Counted from the stretch's first letter, positions 45,409 through 54,659 are shown. The stretch is 64,000 nt of DNA from Longitalea arenae (GCF_016924755.1 NZ_JAFFJX010000012.1:1-64000), one strand, 5' to 3'. The notes: a model not told the origin generated them from the sequence alone. Translations and numbers: made by a program.

Positions 45409-46914
45409 GTGAAATTACTGTCGCCTGCCATATCATCTTTAGCCCGCATGCGCTTATGGCGCATCGAGGGATGGAAAAATAATCCTGCAGATGCCCAACG
45501 GGAAGTGTTGCAGGACCTGGTCACCTCTGCCCAATACACAGAGTTTGGCAGAAAATATAATTTTTCCTCGCTGTTCAACGTAAAGACCTTTAAACAAACG
45601 GTTCCTGTTCATGAATATGAAGACCTGCAGCCATATATTCAGCGCATTATGCAGGGAGAACAGAACCTGCTGTGGAATACACCGGTGTACTGGTTTGCCA
45701 AAAGCAGTGGCACTACGAGCGATAAAAGCAAGTTCATTCCCGTAACCGATGAAAGCCTCGAAGACTGCCATTACAAGGCTGCCAAGGACGTGCTTACATT
45801 ATATTACCAGTTCAATCCCGATTCTGACCTCTTAACCGGCAAAGGCTTGGTCATCGGCGGAAGTCATACCATCAATCCACTGAATGCTGATGCGCAGTAC
45901 GGTGACCTGAGTGCTGTATTGTTACAAAATTCCCCTTTTTGGGGGCATTGGCTGCGGGTGCCCGATCTGAGCATTGCCCTGATGGATGAATGGGAAAGCA
46001 AAATTGAAAAACTGGCCAACAGTACGATTAAAGAGAATGTCACCTCTATTTCCGGTGTGCCCACCTGGACTTTGGTGCTCTTCCGGCGGATCCTGGAGCT
46101 GACCGGCAAAAGCACCATGGCTGAAGTATGGCCGCACCTGGAATTATATATGCATGGCGGCGTATCATTTACTCCCTATAAAGAACAGTTCGAGAAAATA
46201 ATCGGCAAGCCTATTCATTACCTGGAAATGTATAATGCCAGCGAAGGTTTTTTTGCAGCACAGGACATTCCGGGTGAAGAAGGTATGCTGCTGTTCACTG
46301 ATCATGGCATTTTTATGGAATTCATGCCATTGGAAGAGTATGGAAAACCGCATCCCCATACCATCGGTTTACAAGAAGTGGAGCTGGGCAAAAATTACGC
46401 GATGATCATAAGCACCAATGGTGGCCTATGGCGGTATTTATTGGGCGATACCGTTCAGTTTACGTCATTACATCCATTCAAGATCAAGGTGAGCGGGCGC
46501 GTAAAGCATTTTATCAATGCATTCGGTGAAGAAGTGATCGTTGATAATACCGACAAAGCCATAGCAGTAGCCAGTGAAAGAACAGGCGCCATTGTGAATG
46601 ATTATACCGCTGCGCCGGTGTACTTCAGCGACAATGGCAATGGCGGTCATGAATGGTTGATAGAGTTTGAAAAAGAGCCCGCCGATCTGAACCATTTCGC
46701 GCATGAGCTTGACAACGCATTGAAAAGTGTGAACAGCGATTACGAAGCCAAACGCCATAAAGATATTGCGCTTTGCAAACCATTGATCAGGCCCCTGTCG
46801 AAAGGGGTATTCACCAACTGGCTAAAAAGTAAAGGTAAACTGGGCGGCCAGCATAAGGTACCCCGCCTGAGCAACGACCGGAAATATATTGAAGAAATAC
46901 TTTCTTTCCATTGA
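45409..46914 (+). CDS. GH3-type acyl-adenylating amidosynthetase (auxin-responsive GH3 family)
   Basis: A 501-residue ANL-superfamily enzyme of the GH3 family, named after plant hormone-amino acid synthetases. Visible are the P-loop-like FAKSSGTTSDKSKFIPVTDESL (about 97-118), the nucleotide motif YNASEGFFAAQD and the C-terminal hinge GRVKHFINAFGEEVI. Start is GTG at 45409. Bacterial members are found in many Bacteroidota; their acyl and amino substrates are mostly unknown. No biosynthetic cluster surrounds it. A 7-bp word array begins at the base after its stop codon. Confidence 0.88.
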   Translation: MKLLSPAISSLARMRLWRIEGWKNNPADAQREVLQDLVTSAQYTEFGRKYNFSSLFNVKTFKQTVPVHEYEDLQPYIQRIMQGEQNLLWNTPVYWFAKSSGTTSDKSKFIPVTDESLEDCHYKAAKDVLTLYYQFNPDSDLLTGKGLVIGGSHTINPLNADAQYGDLSAVLLQNSPFWGHWLRVPDLSIALMDEWESKIEKLANSTIKENVTSISGVPTWTLVLFRRILELTGKSTMAEVWPHLELYMHGGVSFTPYKEQFEKIIGKPIHYLEMYNASEGFFAAQDIPGEEGMLLFTDHGIFMEFMPLEEYGKPHPHTIGLQEVELGKNYAMIISTNGGLWRYLLGDTVQFTSLHPFKIKVSGRVKHFINAFGEEVIVDNTDKAIAVASERTGAIVNDYTAAPVYFSDNGNGGHEWLIEFEKEPADLNHFAHELDNALKSVNSDYEAKRHKDIALCKPLIRPLSKGVFTNWLKSKGKLGGQHKVPRLSNDRKYIEEILSFH

Positions 46915-47107
46915 TTGAGGTCTGAAGTCGGAGGTTTGAACCCCCAAGCTCAGAGATGCGAAGATTTCCTATTCGGGTCTTAAAATTATTGGTTACCTGG
47001 GGCATGGTACTTCGTACGTCTTTCTTCCGGCTTTTGAGGTGCGATCTCCATCTTCTCACTTCTGACTCCTGGCTCCATGCCTCCCCTCCGTTTTCCGGCT
47101 TCATTTC
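46915..47107. repeat. 7-bp word inverted arrays filling the gap before fabG
   Basis: Left arm begins at the first base after the TGA of the upstream gene: TTGAGGT, CTGAAGT, CGGAGGT, TTGAACC (46915-46942). Right arm: CTTCTCA, CTTCTGA, CTCCTGG, CTCCATG, CCTCCCC, TCCGTTT, TCCGGCT, TCATTTC (47052-47107), roughly complementary words. The array ends 3 bases before the fabG -7 box. Confidence 0.72.
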
Positions 47108-47109
47108 TG

Positions 47110-47117
47110 TACTTTTG
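47110..47117 (+). promoter_or_regulatory. -7 box of the fabG promoter
   Basis: TACTTTTG, exact TAnnTTTG match, 20 bases before the ATG at 47137. The sequence that should hold the -33 element is the end of the 7-bp word array and has no TTG. Confidence 0.5.
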
Positions 47118-47136
47118 CTCACCCAAATACGATACT

Positions 47137-47892
47137 ATGAAATTATTAGAAGGAAAAATTGCTATTGTAACCGGTGCAGCCCGTGGCATTGGTGAAGCTA
47201 TCGCTTATAAACTGGCTGAACACGGCGCTCATGTGGCATTTACCTACGTGAGTGACAGCAGTGCCGAAAAGGCGGCTCAGCTGGAGCAAAGGATAAAAGC
47301 ACTGGGCGTTAAATCCAAGGCCTATAAAAGCAATGCCGGTAATTTTGCCGAATGCGAGGCATTCGTAAATGATGTAGTGAAAGAATTCGGTACGGTAGAT
47401 GTTTGCGTAAACAATGCAGGTATTTCAAAAGATAATCTGTTGCTGCGCCTTTCACCTGAGCAATGGGATGAGGTAATAGATATAAACCTGAAAAGCGTTT
47501 ATAATATGACCAAACAGGTCATCCGTCCCATGATGAAGGCCAAAAAAGGCAGCATCATCAATATGAGTTCGATTGTAGGGGTACGGGGTAATGCGGGGCA
47601 AGCCAGTTATGCTGCCAGTAAAGCCGGGATCATTGGATTTACAAAATCCGTAGCACATGAACTGGGCAGCCGCAATGTACGTTGCAATGCCATTGCGCCT
47701 GGTTTTGTTGAAACAGATATGACCCATTACCTGAAAGACGGGGAGGGTGCAAAGGCATTTCTCGAAAAAATTCCTTTAGGCCGCTTCGGCAGTGCAGAAG
47801 AAATTGCCAACACCACTTTGTTCCTGGCTTCTGATATGAGCTCTTATATTACCGGCCAGGTGATCAGCACCTGCGGTGGTTTGAATATTTAG
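47137..47892 (+). CDS. fabG: 3-oxoacyl-[acyl-carrier-protein] reductase
   Basis: A 251-residue classical short-chain dehydrogenase. Cofactor motif TGAARGIG (12-19), NNAG (92-95), catalytic Asn117, Ser145, Tyr158 and Lys162 (SYAASKAG), and C-terminal YITGQVISTCGGLNI. These features and length match FabG of type II fatty-acid synthesis. The open frame continues upstream to 47077 but crosses the promoter, so ATG 47137 is chosen. Other SDR functions are possible but less likely. Confidence 0.93.
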   Translation: MKLLEGKIAIVTGAARGIGEAIAYKLAEHGAHVAFTYVSDSSAEKAAQLEQRIKALGVKSKAYKSNAGNFAECEAFVNDVVKEFGTVDVCVNNAGISKDNLLLRLSPEQWDEVIDINLKSVYNMTKQVIRPMMKAKKGSIINMSSIVGVRGNAGQASYAASKAGIIGFTKSVAHELGSRNVRCNAIAPGFVETDMTHYLKDGEGAKAFLEKIPLGRFGSAEEIANTTLFLASDMSSYITGQVISTCGGLNI

Positions 47893-47945
47893 TATGTTTT
47901 GCAGCTGCCGGTAGAGGCAGCGTTTACATATCGTATCTTTAAGTG

Positions 47946-47975
47946 AATGCCTTCTGCAAAGAAGGCATTTTTTTT
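47946..47975 (+). terminator. Rho-independent terminator of fabG
   Basis: AATGCCTTC (47946-47954) pairs with GAAGGCATT (47961-47969), loop TGCAAA, then six or more T. A second hairpin GCTGCC/GGCAGC lies just upstream (47904-47921). Confidence 0.88.
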
Positions 47976-48055
47976 AGCAGGTCTTTCCGGCGAAGTAAAA
48001 GTTGCATGTGCCAGTCATGCAGGCATTGTCAGAAGCCGGAACATGTAACAGCCTC

Positions 48056-48823
48056 TTATTTGGTTTTCGCTTTAAACTTCTCAATAGCCATTCGCGTAAA
48101 AGCGCTCAATACCAGTCTGCCGCTGATGGCCGCTCTTTGCAGCAAGAGCTGATCCCAGTTTTCAGTGCCCTTCCAGAACATTTTTTTCATTTCTTCCATT
48201 GCCTCCGGATTGCTGTGCGCCAGGGTATATGATAAACGGTCAACCGATTCATCCATATCCTCAACAGAAGCATGCAGTTCAGAATACAATCCTTTTCTTT
48301 TTGCCCATTCGGCATTGCGCCACATGGTGGCATCGATGGCCAGGTTGTTGAAAGCGGCCAGCCCCACTTTCCTTTCTACCGCAGGGCCAACAACAAATGG
48401 TCCAATGCCAACGGCCAGCTCACTAAGTTTGATATCGGCGCCTTCGGCGGCAATGGCATAATCGGCGGCGGCTGCAATACCAACGCCACCACCTACACAT
48501 TTGCCCTGGATGCGGGCTATGATGAATTGGGGGCATTTGCGCATGGCATTGATCACATGGGCAAAGCCACTGAAGAACTCGATGCCTTCTTCCTGGCTTT
48601 TTATGGCCACCAGCTCATCGAATGAAGCCCCGGCACAAAACACTTTTTCGCCGGCACTGCGCAGCACGATCACTTTGGTATCGTCATCATTGCCGGCCCC
48701 GTGAATGGTTTGCGCCAGTTCTTCCAACAGCTTACCCGGCAGGGAATTACTTTGTGGGTGGAAGAATTCTATGGTATTAATGCCGTTATGATCAATATGC
48801 GATTTTACATATCCTGAAGACAT
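48056..48823 (-). CDS. Enoyl-CoA hydratase/isomerase family protein
   Basis: A 255-residue crotonase-fold protein. The oxyanion-hole motifs are visible: SAGEKVFCAGASFDEL (about 59-74) and RIQGKCVGGGVGIAAAADYAI (about 103-123), followed by the usual hexamer-forming C-terminal helices. The second catalytic Glu of true hydratases is not obvious, so isomerase or another activity is possible. It lies 152 bases downstream of paaZ on the same strand; with it, it could take part in phenylacetate or other ring-CoA degradation (PaaF/PaaG-like), but no other paa genes are present here. Confidence 0.85.
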   Translation of the reverse strand: MSSGYVKSHIDHNGINTIEFFHPQSNSLPGKLLEELAQTIHGAGNDDDTKVIVLRSAGEKVFCAGASFDELVAIKSQEEGIEFFSGFAHVINAMRKCPQFIIARIQGKCVGGGVGIAAAADYAIAAEGADIKLSELAVGIGPFVVGPAVERKVGLAAFNNLAIDATMWRNAEWAKRKGLYSELHASVEDMDESVDRLSYTLAHSNPEAMEEMKKMFWKGTENWDQLLLQRAAISGRLVLSAFTRMAIEKFKAKTK

Positions 48824-48975
48824 AACATTATTTTTGTAAAAGTGAAAGAAAAGAAAGGTGTCTGATATCAGCAGTAATCCCTTTATAAAGTTATCAAATA
48901 CCGGCCTAAAAAACAGCAGGTGTTCAGGGCCTTAACGAACCGTTATCAACGCACCCTTCGATGTCATCAGTGAGT

Positions 48976-51021
48976 TTATTGATCTTTTTTGGCAACCATG
49001 GTGAGAATGGTGGCAACGGCAACCTGCTCACCGGTTTCGTCTGTTACCTGCACCAGCCATTTTACAATGCCTTTCGCAATATCGTTCTCGTCCTTCTTCT
49101 CCTGCTCGATCTTTTCTTTGCAGGTGAGTTGTACGCCGATGGTTGCGCCGGCATACACCGGTTTAATGAAGCGGCATTCTTCCAGTCCGTAGTTCAGCAT
49201 AACCGGTCCTTTTTTAGCATCCACGAACAAACCGGCTGCAGCACTTAATATAAAATAACCATGGGCTACCGGTTTTTCAAAAATTGTTCCCTGTAAAGAA
49301 GTATGATCAGTGTGTGCATAGAAATGATCCCAGCTTACATTGGCGAAGTTCACGATATCGGCTTCAGTAACGGTTCGTTTATGCGTAATGATGGTATCAC
49401 CGATCTGCAGCTCTTCAAAGTATTTTCTGAACGGATGTTTATCTTCTTCGCGGGTTAAAGCGCCGGTTTGATATACATTGGTAATAGCTGTCATGGCAGT
49501 GGGCGATCCCTGCAGGGCCACCCGTTGCATATAATGATGTACGCCCCGCACGCCGCCCATTTCTTCTCCACCCCCAGCACGGCCCGGTCCGCCATGGACC
49601 AGCATAGGTAACGGGGAACCATGGCCGGTGTTTTCTTTTGCGCATTCTTCATTCAGCACCAGGATCCTGCCATGATGCGTCGCTGCACCCAATACAAATT
49701 CCCGTGCAATGCCATAGTCAGCGGTAACAATGGAGCAAACGAGTGAGCCTTTTCCTTTTTTGGCCAGTGCAATGGACTCATCGATCGTATTGTAAGGCAT
49801 AATGGTGCTTACCGGGCCAAATGCTTCTATGGTATGCACCGCCTCGCCGTCGAATGGATTTTCATTCTTCAACAGCAGGGGGCTCATGAAGGCGCCTTTT
49901 TGGGCATCGGCATCGATCACCTGTACGCTGTCGAGCGAACCATACACGATCTGCGAGGAAGCTAATAATTTTTGTACCTGGGCTTTTACTTCATCCCGCT
50001 GGATTTGCCCCGCCAGGGAGCCCATGCGAACCTTTTCATTTTCGGGATTGCCGATGGTGGTCTGGCTGAGCGCTTTTCCGAGGGCCAGCCATACGTCTTC
50101 CATTTTATTTTGTGGAACGAATATGCGCCGGATGGCTGTACATTTTTGTCCGGCTTTTGTGGTCATTTCTCTGCGCACTTCCTTAATGAAGATCTCCCAT
50201 TCCGGCATAGAGGGGGTAACGTCTTCACCCAACACAATACAGTTCAGCGAGTCGGCCTCCATGGTAAAGGGTACATTTTCCGCCAGCACGCGGGGGTGCG
50301 ATTTCAGTTGTAAACCGGTAGACGCTGAACCGGTAAAGGTGATTACATCCTGCGCGCCAACATGGTCGAGCAGGTCACCGGCCGAACCACAGAGGAGCTG
50401 CAGCGCCCCTTCCGGTAAAATGCCGGATGCTATAATTTCCTGCACGACCGCTTCGGTAAGGTAGGAAGTGATGGTAGCCGGTTTTACGATAGCCGGTACG
50501 CCTGCCAGCAGGTTTACGGCGATCTTTTCAAGCATGCCCCAAACGGGAAAATTGAAAGCGTTGATATGAATGGCTACCCCTTCTTTAGGCACCAGGATAT
50601 GCTGGCCGATAAAAGTGCCGCCTTTGCCCAGGGCATGTGGTTCGCCGTCCATACAATAGGTTTCATTAGGAAATTTCCGGCGCAGCGAGGCATAGGAAAA
50701 GAGGTTGCCAATGCCCCCTTCAATATCAACCCAGCTGTCGGCTTTGGTGGCGCCGGTCTTATAACTTATTGCATAGAATGTAGAAAGATGATTGCGCAGG
50801 TGTAAGGCCAGGGCCTTCAGCATTTTACCGCGTTCGTGAAAGCTGAGTTTGCGCAAGGCCGGGTTACCTGTTTTTCTTCCATAGTCGAGGATGGCCTTGA
50901 AATCGAGTCCGCGGGTAGATGCATAGCCAATCGTTTCGCCGTTCACGGCATTGTACAATGCCTGACCGTCGCCGTCGCCGGTGATCCAGCGGCCGGTAAC
51001 ATAATTACCCAGTTTTTTCAT
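48976..51021 (-). CDS. paaZ: PaaZ bifunctional aldehyde dehydrogenase/enoyl-CoA hydratase
   Basis: A 681-residue fusion. Residues 1 to about 525 are an aldehyde dehydrogenase with cofactor motif FTGSASTG, general base region EADSLN and catalytic Cys in [11 protein letters not shown] (about 295). The C-terminal 140 residues are a MaoC-like hot-dog hydratase ([34 protein letters not shown]). In the phenylacetate pathway PaaZ opens the oxepin-CoA ring and oxidises the aldehyde. Family length and order match. The rest of the paa pathway is not in this window apart from a possible crotonase next door. Confidence 0.94.
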   Translation of the reverse strand: MKKLGNYVTGRWITGDGDGQALYNAVNGETIGYASTRGLDFKAILDYGRKTGNPALRKLSFHERGKMLKALALHLRNHLSTFYAISYKTGATKADSWVDIEGGIGNLFSYASLRRKFPNETYCMDGEPHALGKGGTFIGQHILVPKEGVAIHINAFNFPVWGMLEKIAVNLLAGVPAIVKPATITSYLTEAVVQEIIASGILPEGALQLLCGSAGDLLDHVGAQDVITFTGSASTGLQLKSHPRVLAENVPFTMEADSLNCIVLGEDVTPSMPEWEIFIKEVRREMTTKAGQKCTAIRRIFVPQNKMEDVWLALGKALSQTTIGNPENEKVRMGSLAGQIQRDEVKAQVQKLLASSQIVYGSLDSVQVIDADAQKGAFMSPLLLKNENPFDGEAVHTIEAFGPVSTIMPYNTIDESIALAKKGKGSLVCSIVTADYGIAREFVLGAATHHGRILVLNEECAKENTGHGSPLPMLVHGGPGRAGGGEEMGGVRGVHHYMQRVALQGSPTAMTAITNVYQTGALTREEDKHPFRKYFEELQIGDTIITHKRTVTEADIVNFANVSWDHFYAHTDHTSLQGTIFEKPVAHGYFILSAAAGLFVDAKKGPVMLNYGLEECRFIKPVYAGATIGVQLTCKEKIEQEKKDENDIAKGIVKWLVQVTDETGEQVAVATILTMVAKKDQ

Positions 51022-51065
51022 GTAAAAATGTAGTTTTTGTATTTTTTCAATGGCAGCGGTTCACC

Positions 51066-51590
51066 TTATCTAATGATGATCGCTGCTGCTAATGTAGCAT
51101 ATCCGCGGCTAATACCGTCATACTGTAAACCGGTATAGGCCACCTGAACGTTCAGGCGGTTGGTTTTTTTAGGCAGGTTGATGCCACCGGCCAAGCCATA
51201 GCCTAACCGTACCCGCGCCGAGGACATATGGTTAAGGAGGAAATAAACTGCCCCCGTTCGCAAAGCAGCATAGATGTTGGAAGTGGGGTATGCTTTTATG
51301 CCGGCCAGCAGTGGAATGGCGTAGGACTTATTTTTGGCATCAGCATATATCGTTTTATCGCCTGTAAAGTAATTATAAGAGGCTTCCGTTTCAACAGCGA
51401 AGTGTTTTGAGATCATTTTTTCGGCGCCAACAAGGCCGCCGATGCCAACATGATTAGATGTAAGATTTGATAATCCAAAGGAAACCGTAGCCCCGAGCCG
51501 GAATATGGGAGGCGCTGGTTTCATTTGAGCAGTACCGGTTTTTACAAGCATAATAAATGCTAAAAAGGTAAGCCGGACACAATGTACCAT
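51066..51590 (-). CDS. Small outer membrane beta-barrel protein
   Basis: A 174-residue exported protein with a signal peptide (MVHCVRLTFLAFIMLVKTGTAQ) and alternating amphipathic strands (RLGATVSFGLSNLT, AVETEASYNYFTGD, IPLLAGIKAYPTSNIYAALR) ending in a barrel-like strand AIIIR. No family beyond generic outer-membrane barrel can be named. It lies 45 bases upstream of paaZ on the same strand and could share its transcript, possibly as a pore, but this is speculation. Confidence 0.65.
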   Translation of the reverse strand: MVHCVRLTFLAFIMLVKTGTAQMKPAPPIFRLGATVSFGLSNLTSNHVGIGGLVGAEKMISKHFAVETEASYNYFTGDKTIYADAKNKSYAIPLLAGIKAYPTSNIYAALRTGAVYFLLNHMSSARVRLGYGLAGGINLPKKTNRLNVQVAYTGLQYDGISRGYATLAAAIIIR

Positions 51591-51671
51591 TGTTCTGCAG
51601 GATTAATGGTGCGAAAATAGGTAAACCCGATAATTAAACGGATTTAAAACACCGTAGCGTATAAAAGAAGT

Positions 51672-51679
51672 TAACTTTG
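51672..51679 (+). promoter_or_regulatory. -7 box upstream of the lipoprotein gene
   Basis: TAACTTTG, exact TAnnTTTG match, 37 bases before the ATG at 51716. A -33 TTG is not evident. Confidence 0.5.
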
Positions 51680-51715
51680 ACGGGATTTTTTAAATAGCCA
51701 AAAACAAACATATTT

Positions 51716-52189
51716 ATGTCGCGGTTTATTATAGCCATTGTAAGCATGGCGCTGCTCACCAACACCTGTAATGATGAAGCTTCCTCCAATGAAACCGATC
51801 GCAAAAACGGGTATGCGCCTGTATTAAAAACGCGTGAAGATTCATTGTTTCACGATGTGATGGAGGGGCACGATGCAGGCATGGCCAAAGTGGGTAAACT
51901 GCGCAGGAATATCAATGAAACTGCCCGCCGGCTCGACAGCCTGAATAAACTGCCGGCCAGCAAAGTAAATGCAGCCTATAAGCAAGCCCTGACCGATGTG
52001 CATGCTGCCTTGAACACTGCGAACGATGAAATGAACAGCTGGATGGAATCCTTTAAGCTGGATTCTGCTTCAGATAATAAGGAATTGCGTATTAAGTACC
52101 TGCAAGGTGAAAAAGAAAAGGTAGCGGTGGTGAAAGAACATATCTTTTCTGCTTTGCAGCAGGCGGATTCGGTGTTAACCAATAAGTAG
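51716..52189 (+). CDS. Putative lipoprotein of unknown function
   Basis: A 157-residue exported protein; signal segment MSRFIIAIVSMALLTNTC with a lipobox-like end (Cys18). The mature part is almost entirely helical and charged (HDVMEGHDAGMAKVGKLRRN and later heptad-like Leu/Ala spacing), likely a coiled coil. I recall similar small helical lipoproteins, sometimes labelled viral A-type inclusion protein repeat, in Bacteroidota, but no function is known to me. Single gene, divergent from the barrel gene. Confidence 0.7.
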   Translation: MSRFIIAIVSMALLTNTCNDEASSNETDRKNGYAPVLKTREDSLFHDVMEGHDAGMAKVGKLRRNINETARRLDSLNKLPASKVNAAYKQALTDVHAALNTANDEMNSWMESFKLDSASDNKELRIKYLQGEKEKVAVVKEHIFSALQQADSVLTNK

Positions 52190-52807
52190 TTAATGGGCGT
52201 GCTGCCGCAGCCTAAAAAATTTCTGAAGTCCAATAAAAATTTATAATATCAACTATTTTACAACAGGGCCTCGAAACAAAATGGCCGCACCATTTTTGTT
52301 TTTTCTGACCATCTAATTTTTAGCGGCCTGGTTATATTCTTTCGATCCATTTAATTTTCTGAAAGCACCTTAAAATAAATAACTGCTATTGTTTTTCTTT
52401 TTTCAGCCCCATTTTTTTCATCATCTGGCCTTAACTAGAGACTTTGCTGTCATTTTATTTTTTTTCCGGGTCATTTAATTTTTAACTGCCCCCTGAAGTG
52501 AAATTTCACTATCAAAAAATTTATAAACCAGGTCGGAAAATAATTTGAAGGGTAGCAGAATTTTTTCCCGGCCCAATTAATTTTTAACTAAGGCATAAAA
52601 TAAAATATACGACCCAAAAGTCGAATTAAAAGGAGGCTCAAAAAGTTTTGCAGGTGGAATTTCATTTGCAAGGACATTATTAAAATATCGAAACCTGTCC
52701 CCATTTCAACTGCGCTCATCCCAACTTGTCCCCGGCTTTAATAGGGCGGTTGCTCCGCCATTGTGGCACAAAACGGCTTCGGCAGATAATTTGCGACCTG
52801 CCTGGCT
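52190..52807. repeat. 618-base gene-free stretch with four copies of a ~30-bp repeat
   Basis: AT-rich non-coding DNA. Four related units begin at about 52298, 52335, 52461 and 52561. Each has a T-rich start, a short GC-rich block and a core close to CCATTTAATTTTTAAC (for example TCATTTAATTTTTAACTGCC at 52471-52490 and CAATTAATTTTTAACT around 52574-52589). Some units have short complementary ends (CTTTC/GAAAG, GGG/CCC). Spacing is irregular (37, 126 and 100 bases), so this is not CRISPR. The last 200 bases contain no repeats; an ATAATTTG sequence shortly before the protease gene may be its promoter. Confidence 0.6.
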
Positions 52808-53803
52808 ATGGAAACCATTCAAACTACTCCCGTTCAATTCATACAGCATACCGACCAAACACTGTTGGATGCTTATTCAAAGACCATCACCGGCGTTGTA
52901 GGCAGTGTCGCCGAATCCGTTGTACATATCGAGGTGGCAAAAAAAGTGTCGGACCGGCGTACCAGACAGGAACGCATAGCCCAGGGCAGTGGTTCCGGCT
53001 TTATCATTTCTTCTGATGGCTTTATCGTTACCAATCATCACGTTATTGAAAATGCCAGTGCAATTAAAGTGTCCCTGGCCGATGGGCGAACCGTAAGCGC
53101 CGAATTAAAAGGCAGCGACCGCAGCACTGATATTGCCGTTCTTAAAATATATGAGAACAGTTTGAAAGCATTGTCTTTTGCGAACAGCGACCAGCTGCAC
53201 GTTGGGCAGATAGCCATTGCCATTGGGAACCCGCTCGGTTTACAACATACCGTTACTGCAGGTGTGGTAAGCGCCCTGGGCCGAACGCTCCGCGCTTCCG
53301 ATGGCCGCCTTATCGATGATGTCATTCAAACAGACGCTTCGCTGAATCCCGGTAATTCTGGCGGTCCGCTCGTGAACTCCCTGGGCCAGGTCATTGGCGT
53401 TAACACGGCCATGATACCTACGGCACATGGCATCTGCTTCGCCGTATCGTCGAACCTGGCGGCCTATGTAAGCGGCAAACTTATTATGCAGGGAAGGGTT
53501 AAACGCGCGTATCTGGGTTTGGCCGGACAATTAGTAAACCTCACCGAACGGATGGTGGCCGCCAACCGGCTGCAGCGTCATACCGGTGTTTATATTTCAG
53601 AAATAGAAGCCGATATACCGGTGTATAACAGTGAACTGCATGTGGGCGATATCATTGTTGGCTTTAATGAACATCCCATTGCTACCATCGATGATCTGCA
53701 TAAACAGCTGAATGAAAGAACGATTGGCCAAAGGATCATCGTACAGGTGCTGCGCGGCGGGCATAAGACAATGGTTACCGTTATACCGGGGGAAATGAGA
53801 TAG
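52808..53803 (+). CDS. HtrA/DegP-like S1C serine protease without export signal
   Basis: A 331-residue trypsin-like protease with the S1C triad His78 (TNHHVI), Asp108 (STDIAVL) and Ser184 (NPGNSGGPL), followed by one PDZ domain (about 235-325, with VYISEIEADIPVYNSELHVG). Unlike typical HtrA/DegQ it has no signal peptide or membrane helix: the N-terminus METIQTTPVQFIQHTDQT is hydrophilic. It may therefore act in the cytoplasm, or the true start may be missed; the preceding in-frame sequence offers no signal peptide that I can see. Confidence 0.88.
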   Translation: METIQTTPVQFIQHTDQTLLDAYSKTITGVVGSVAESVVHIEVAKKVSDRRTRQERIAQGSGSGFIISSDGFIVTNHHVIENASAIKVSLADGRTVSAELKGSDRSTDIAVLKIYENSLKALSFANSDQLHVGQIAIAIGNPLGLQHTVTAGVVSALGRTLRASDGRLIDDVIQTDASLNPGNSGGPLVNSLGQVIGVNTAMIPTAHGICFAVSSNLAAYVSGKLIMQGRVKRAYLGLAGQLVNLTERMVAANRLQRHTGVYISEIEADIPVYNSELHVGDIIVGFNEHPIATIDDLHKQLNERTIGQRIIVQVLRGGHKTMVTVIPGEMR

Positions 53804-53942
53804 AAGGCGGATCTTGTCAGGCTACAAGCTTATTTTCCCGGCTACGCTATCATCAAATGTGCATAACGAAATGGACATCAACCGTGAACCAACGGGCGCC
53901 CCTCCGGGGCCAACCTTCACCGGCTGGCGGGATTAAAATAAA

Positions 53943-53977
53943 CAAGGCGTGCTTCGACTAAACGGAAGCCCGCCTTG
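53943..53977. terminator. Bidirectional hairpin between the protease and adk
   Basis: CAAGGCG-T-GCTTC (53943-53955) pairs with GAAGC-C-CGCCTTG (53965-53977), 12 paired bases with one mismatch, flanked by AT-rich sequence on both sides. It separates two convergent genes. Confidence 0.75.
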
Positions 53978-54014
53978 CAAATTTATTGGTGCAGTTATAG
54001 TCCTGGTTTAAAGA

Positions 54015-54042
54015 AGAACTATAAACTGTGAACTTTGAACTG
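54015..54042. repeat. 7-bp word array next to the adk stop codon
   Basis: Words AGAACTA, TAAACTG, TGAACTT, TGAACTG; the array ends one base before the adk stop codon (54044-54046, minus strand). It is the same word family and the same one-base spacing as at 17719-17752. Confidence 0.68.
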
Positions 54043-54043
54043 T

Positions 54044-54625
54044 TTAAGCCGGTTGTTTGGCTTCAATCTTAGCTACCAGCAGCCGGAAGATGTCGTCGAT
54101 GCTGCCTTCACCCTTGATCTTGGCCACTTTTCCGAATTTAGCATAGTAATCAGCCACGATAGCTGTTTTGTTATGGTACTCCTGCAGGCGTTTGCGGATA
54201 ACATTCTCATCGCGGTCGTCGCTGCGGGAAGAAGTTAAACCTCTGTTCAACAGCCGGGCTACCAGCTCTTCTTCACTAACTTCCAGCGCCAGCACCAGGC
54301 TTATTTCACTGCCTTTGCCGGCGAGTAAATTATCCAGCGCTTCTGCCTGGGCTTCTGTTCTCGGGAAGCCGTCGAACAGAAAGCCTTTGGCATTTGGGTT
54401 TGCGTCCAGCGCAGAACCGATCATGCCTATCACTACTTCATCAGGCACCAGTTGGCCTTTGTCAATAAAAGCCTTTGCTTCCAGTCCAAGCTGGCTGGCA
54501 TTGGCTATTTCCTTACGCAACAAATCGCCGGTCGACAGGTGGATCCAACCAAATTTTTCGATCAGTTTTTCCGATTGAGTTCCTTTTCCGCTGCCGGGAG
54601 GTCCGAATAATATAAGATTAAACAT
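54044..54625 (-). CDS. adk: Adenylate kinase
   Basis: A 193-residue short-form adenylate kinase that interconverts ATP + AMP and 2 ADP. P-loop GPPGSGKGTQ (8-17), AMP-site motifs STGDLLR and GFPRTEAQA, and the Arg-rich LID edge (ARLLNRGLTSSRSDDRDENV) are clear; the LID is the short form without the zinc-finger insert. It has its own promoter (TATATTTG at 54652-54659). Confidence 0.97.
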   Translation of the reverse strand: MFNLILFGPPGSGKGTQSEKLIEKFGWIHLSTGDLLRKEIANASQLGLEAKAFIDKGQLVPDEVVIGMIGSALDANPNAKGFLFDGFPRTEAQAEALDNLLAGKGSEISLVLALEVSEEELVARLLNRGLTSSRSDDRDENVIRKRLQEYHNKTAIVADYYAKFGKVAKIKGEGSIDDIFRLLVAKIEAKQPA

Positions 54626-54651
54626 GTTTTCTGAGTCCCTTTGTGAGGCGG

Positions 54652-54659
54652 CAAATATA
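54652..54659 (-). promoter_or_regulatory. -7 box of the adk promoter
   Basis: The minus strand reads TATATTTG, exact TAnnTTTG match, 26 bases before the ATG at 54625. Confidence 0.55.

Noticed and set aside
52190-52807. CRISPR array in the repeat-bearing gene desert
   Set aside because: Repeats are degenerate and spaced 37, 126 and 100 bases apart; there are no cas genes.
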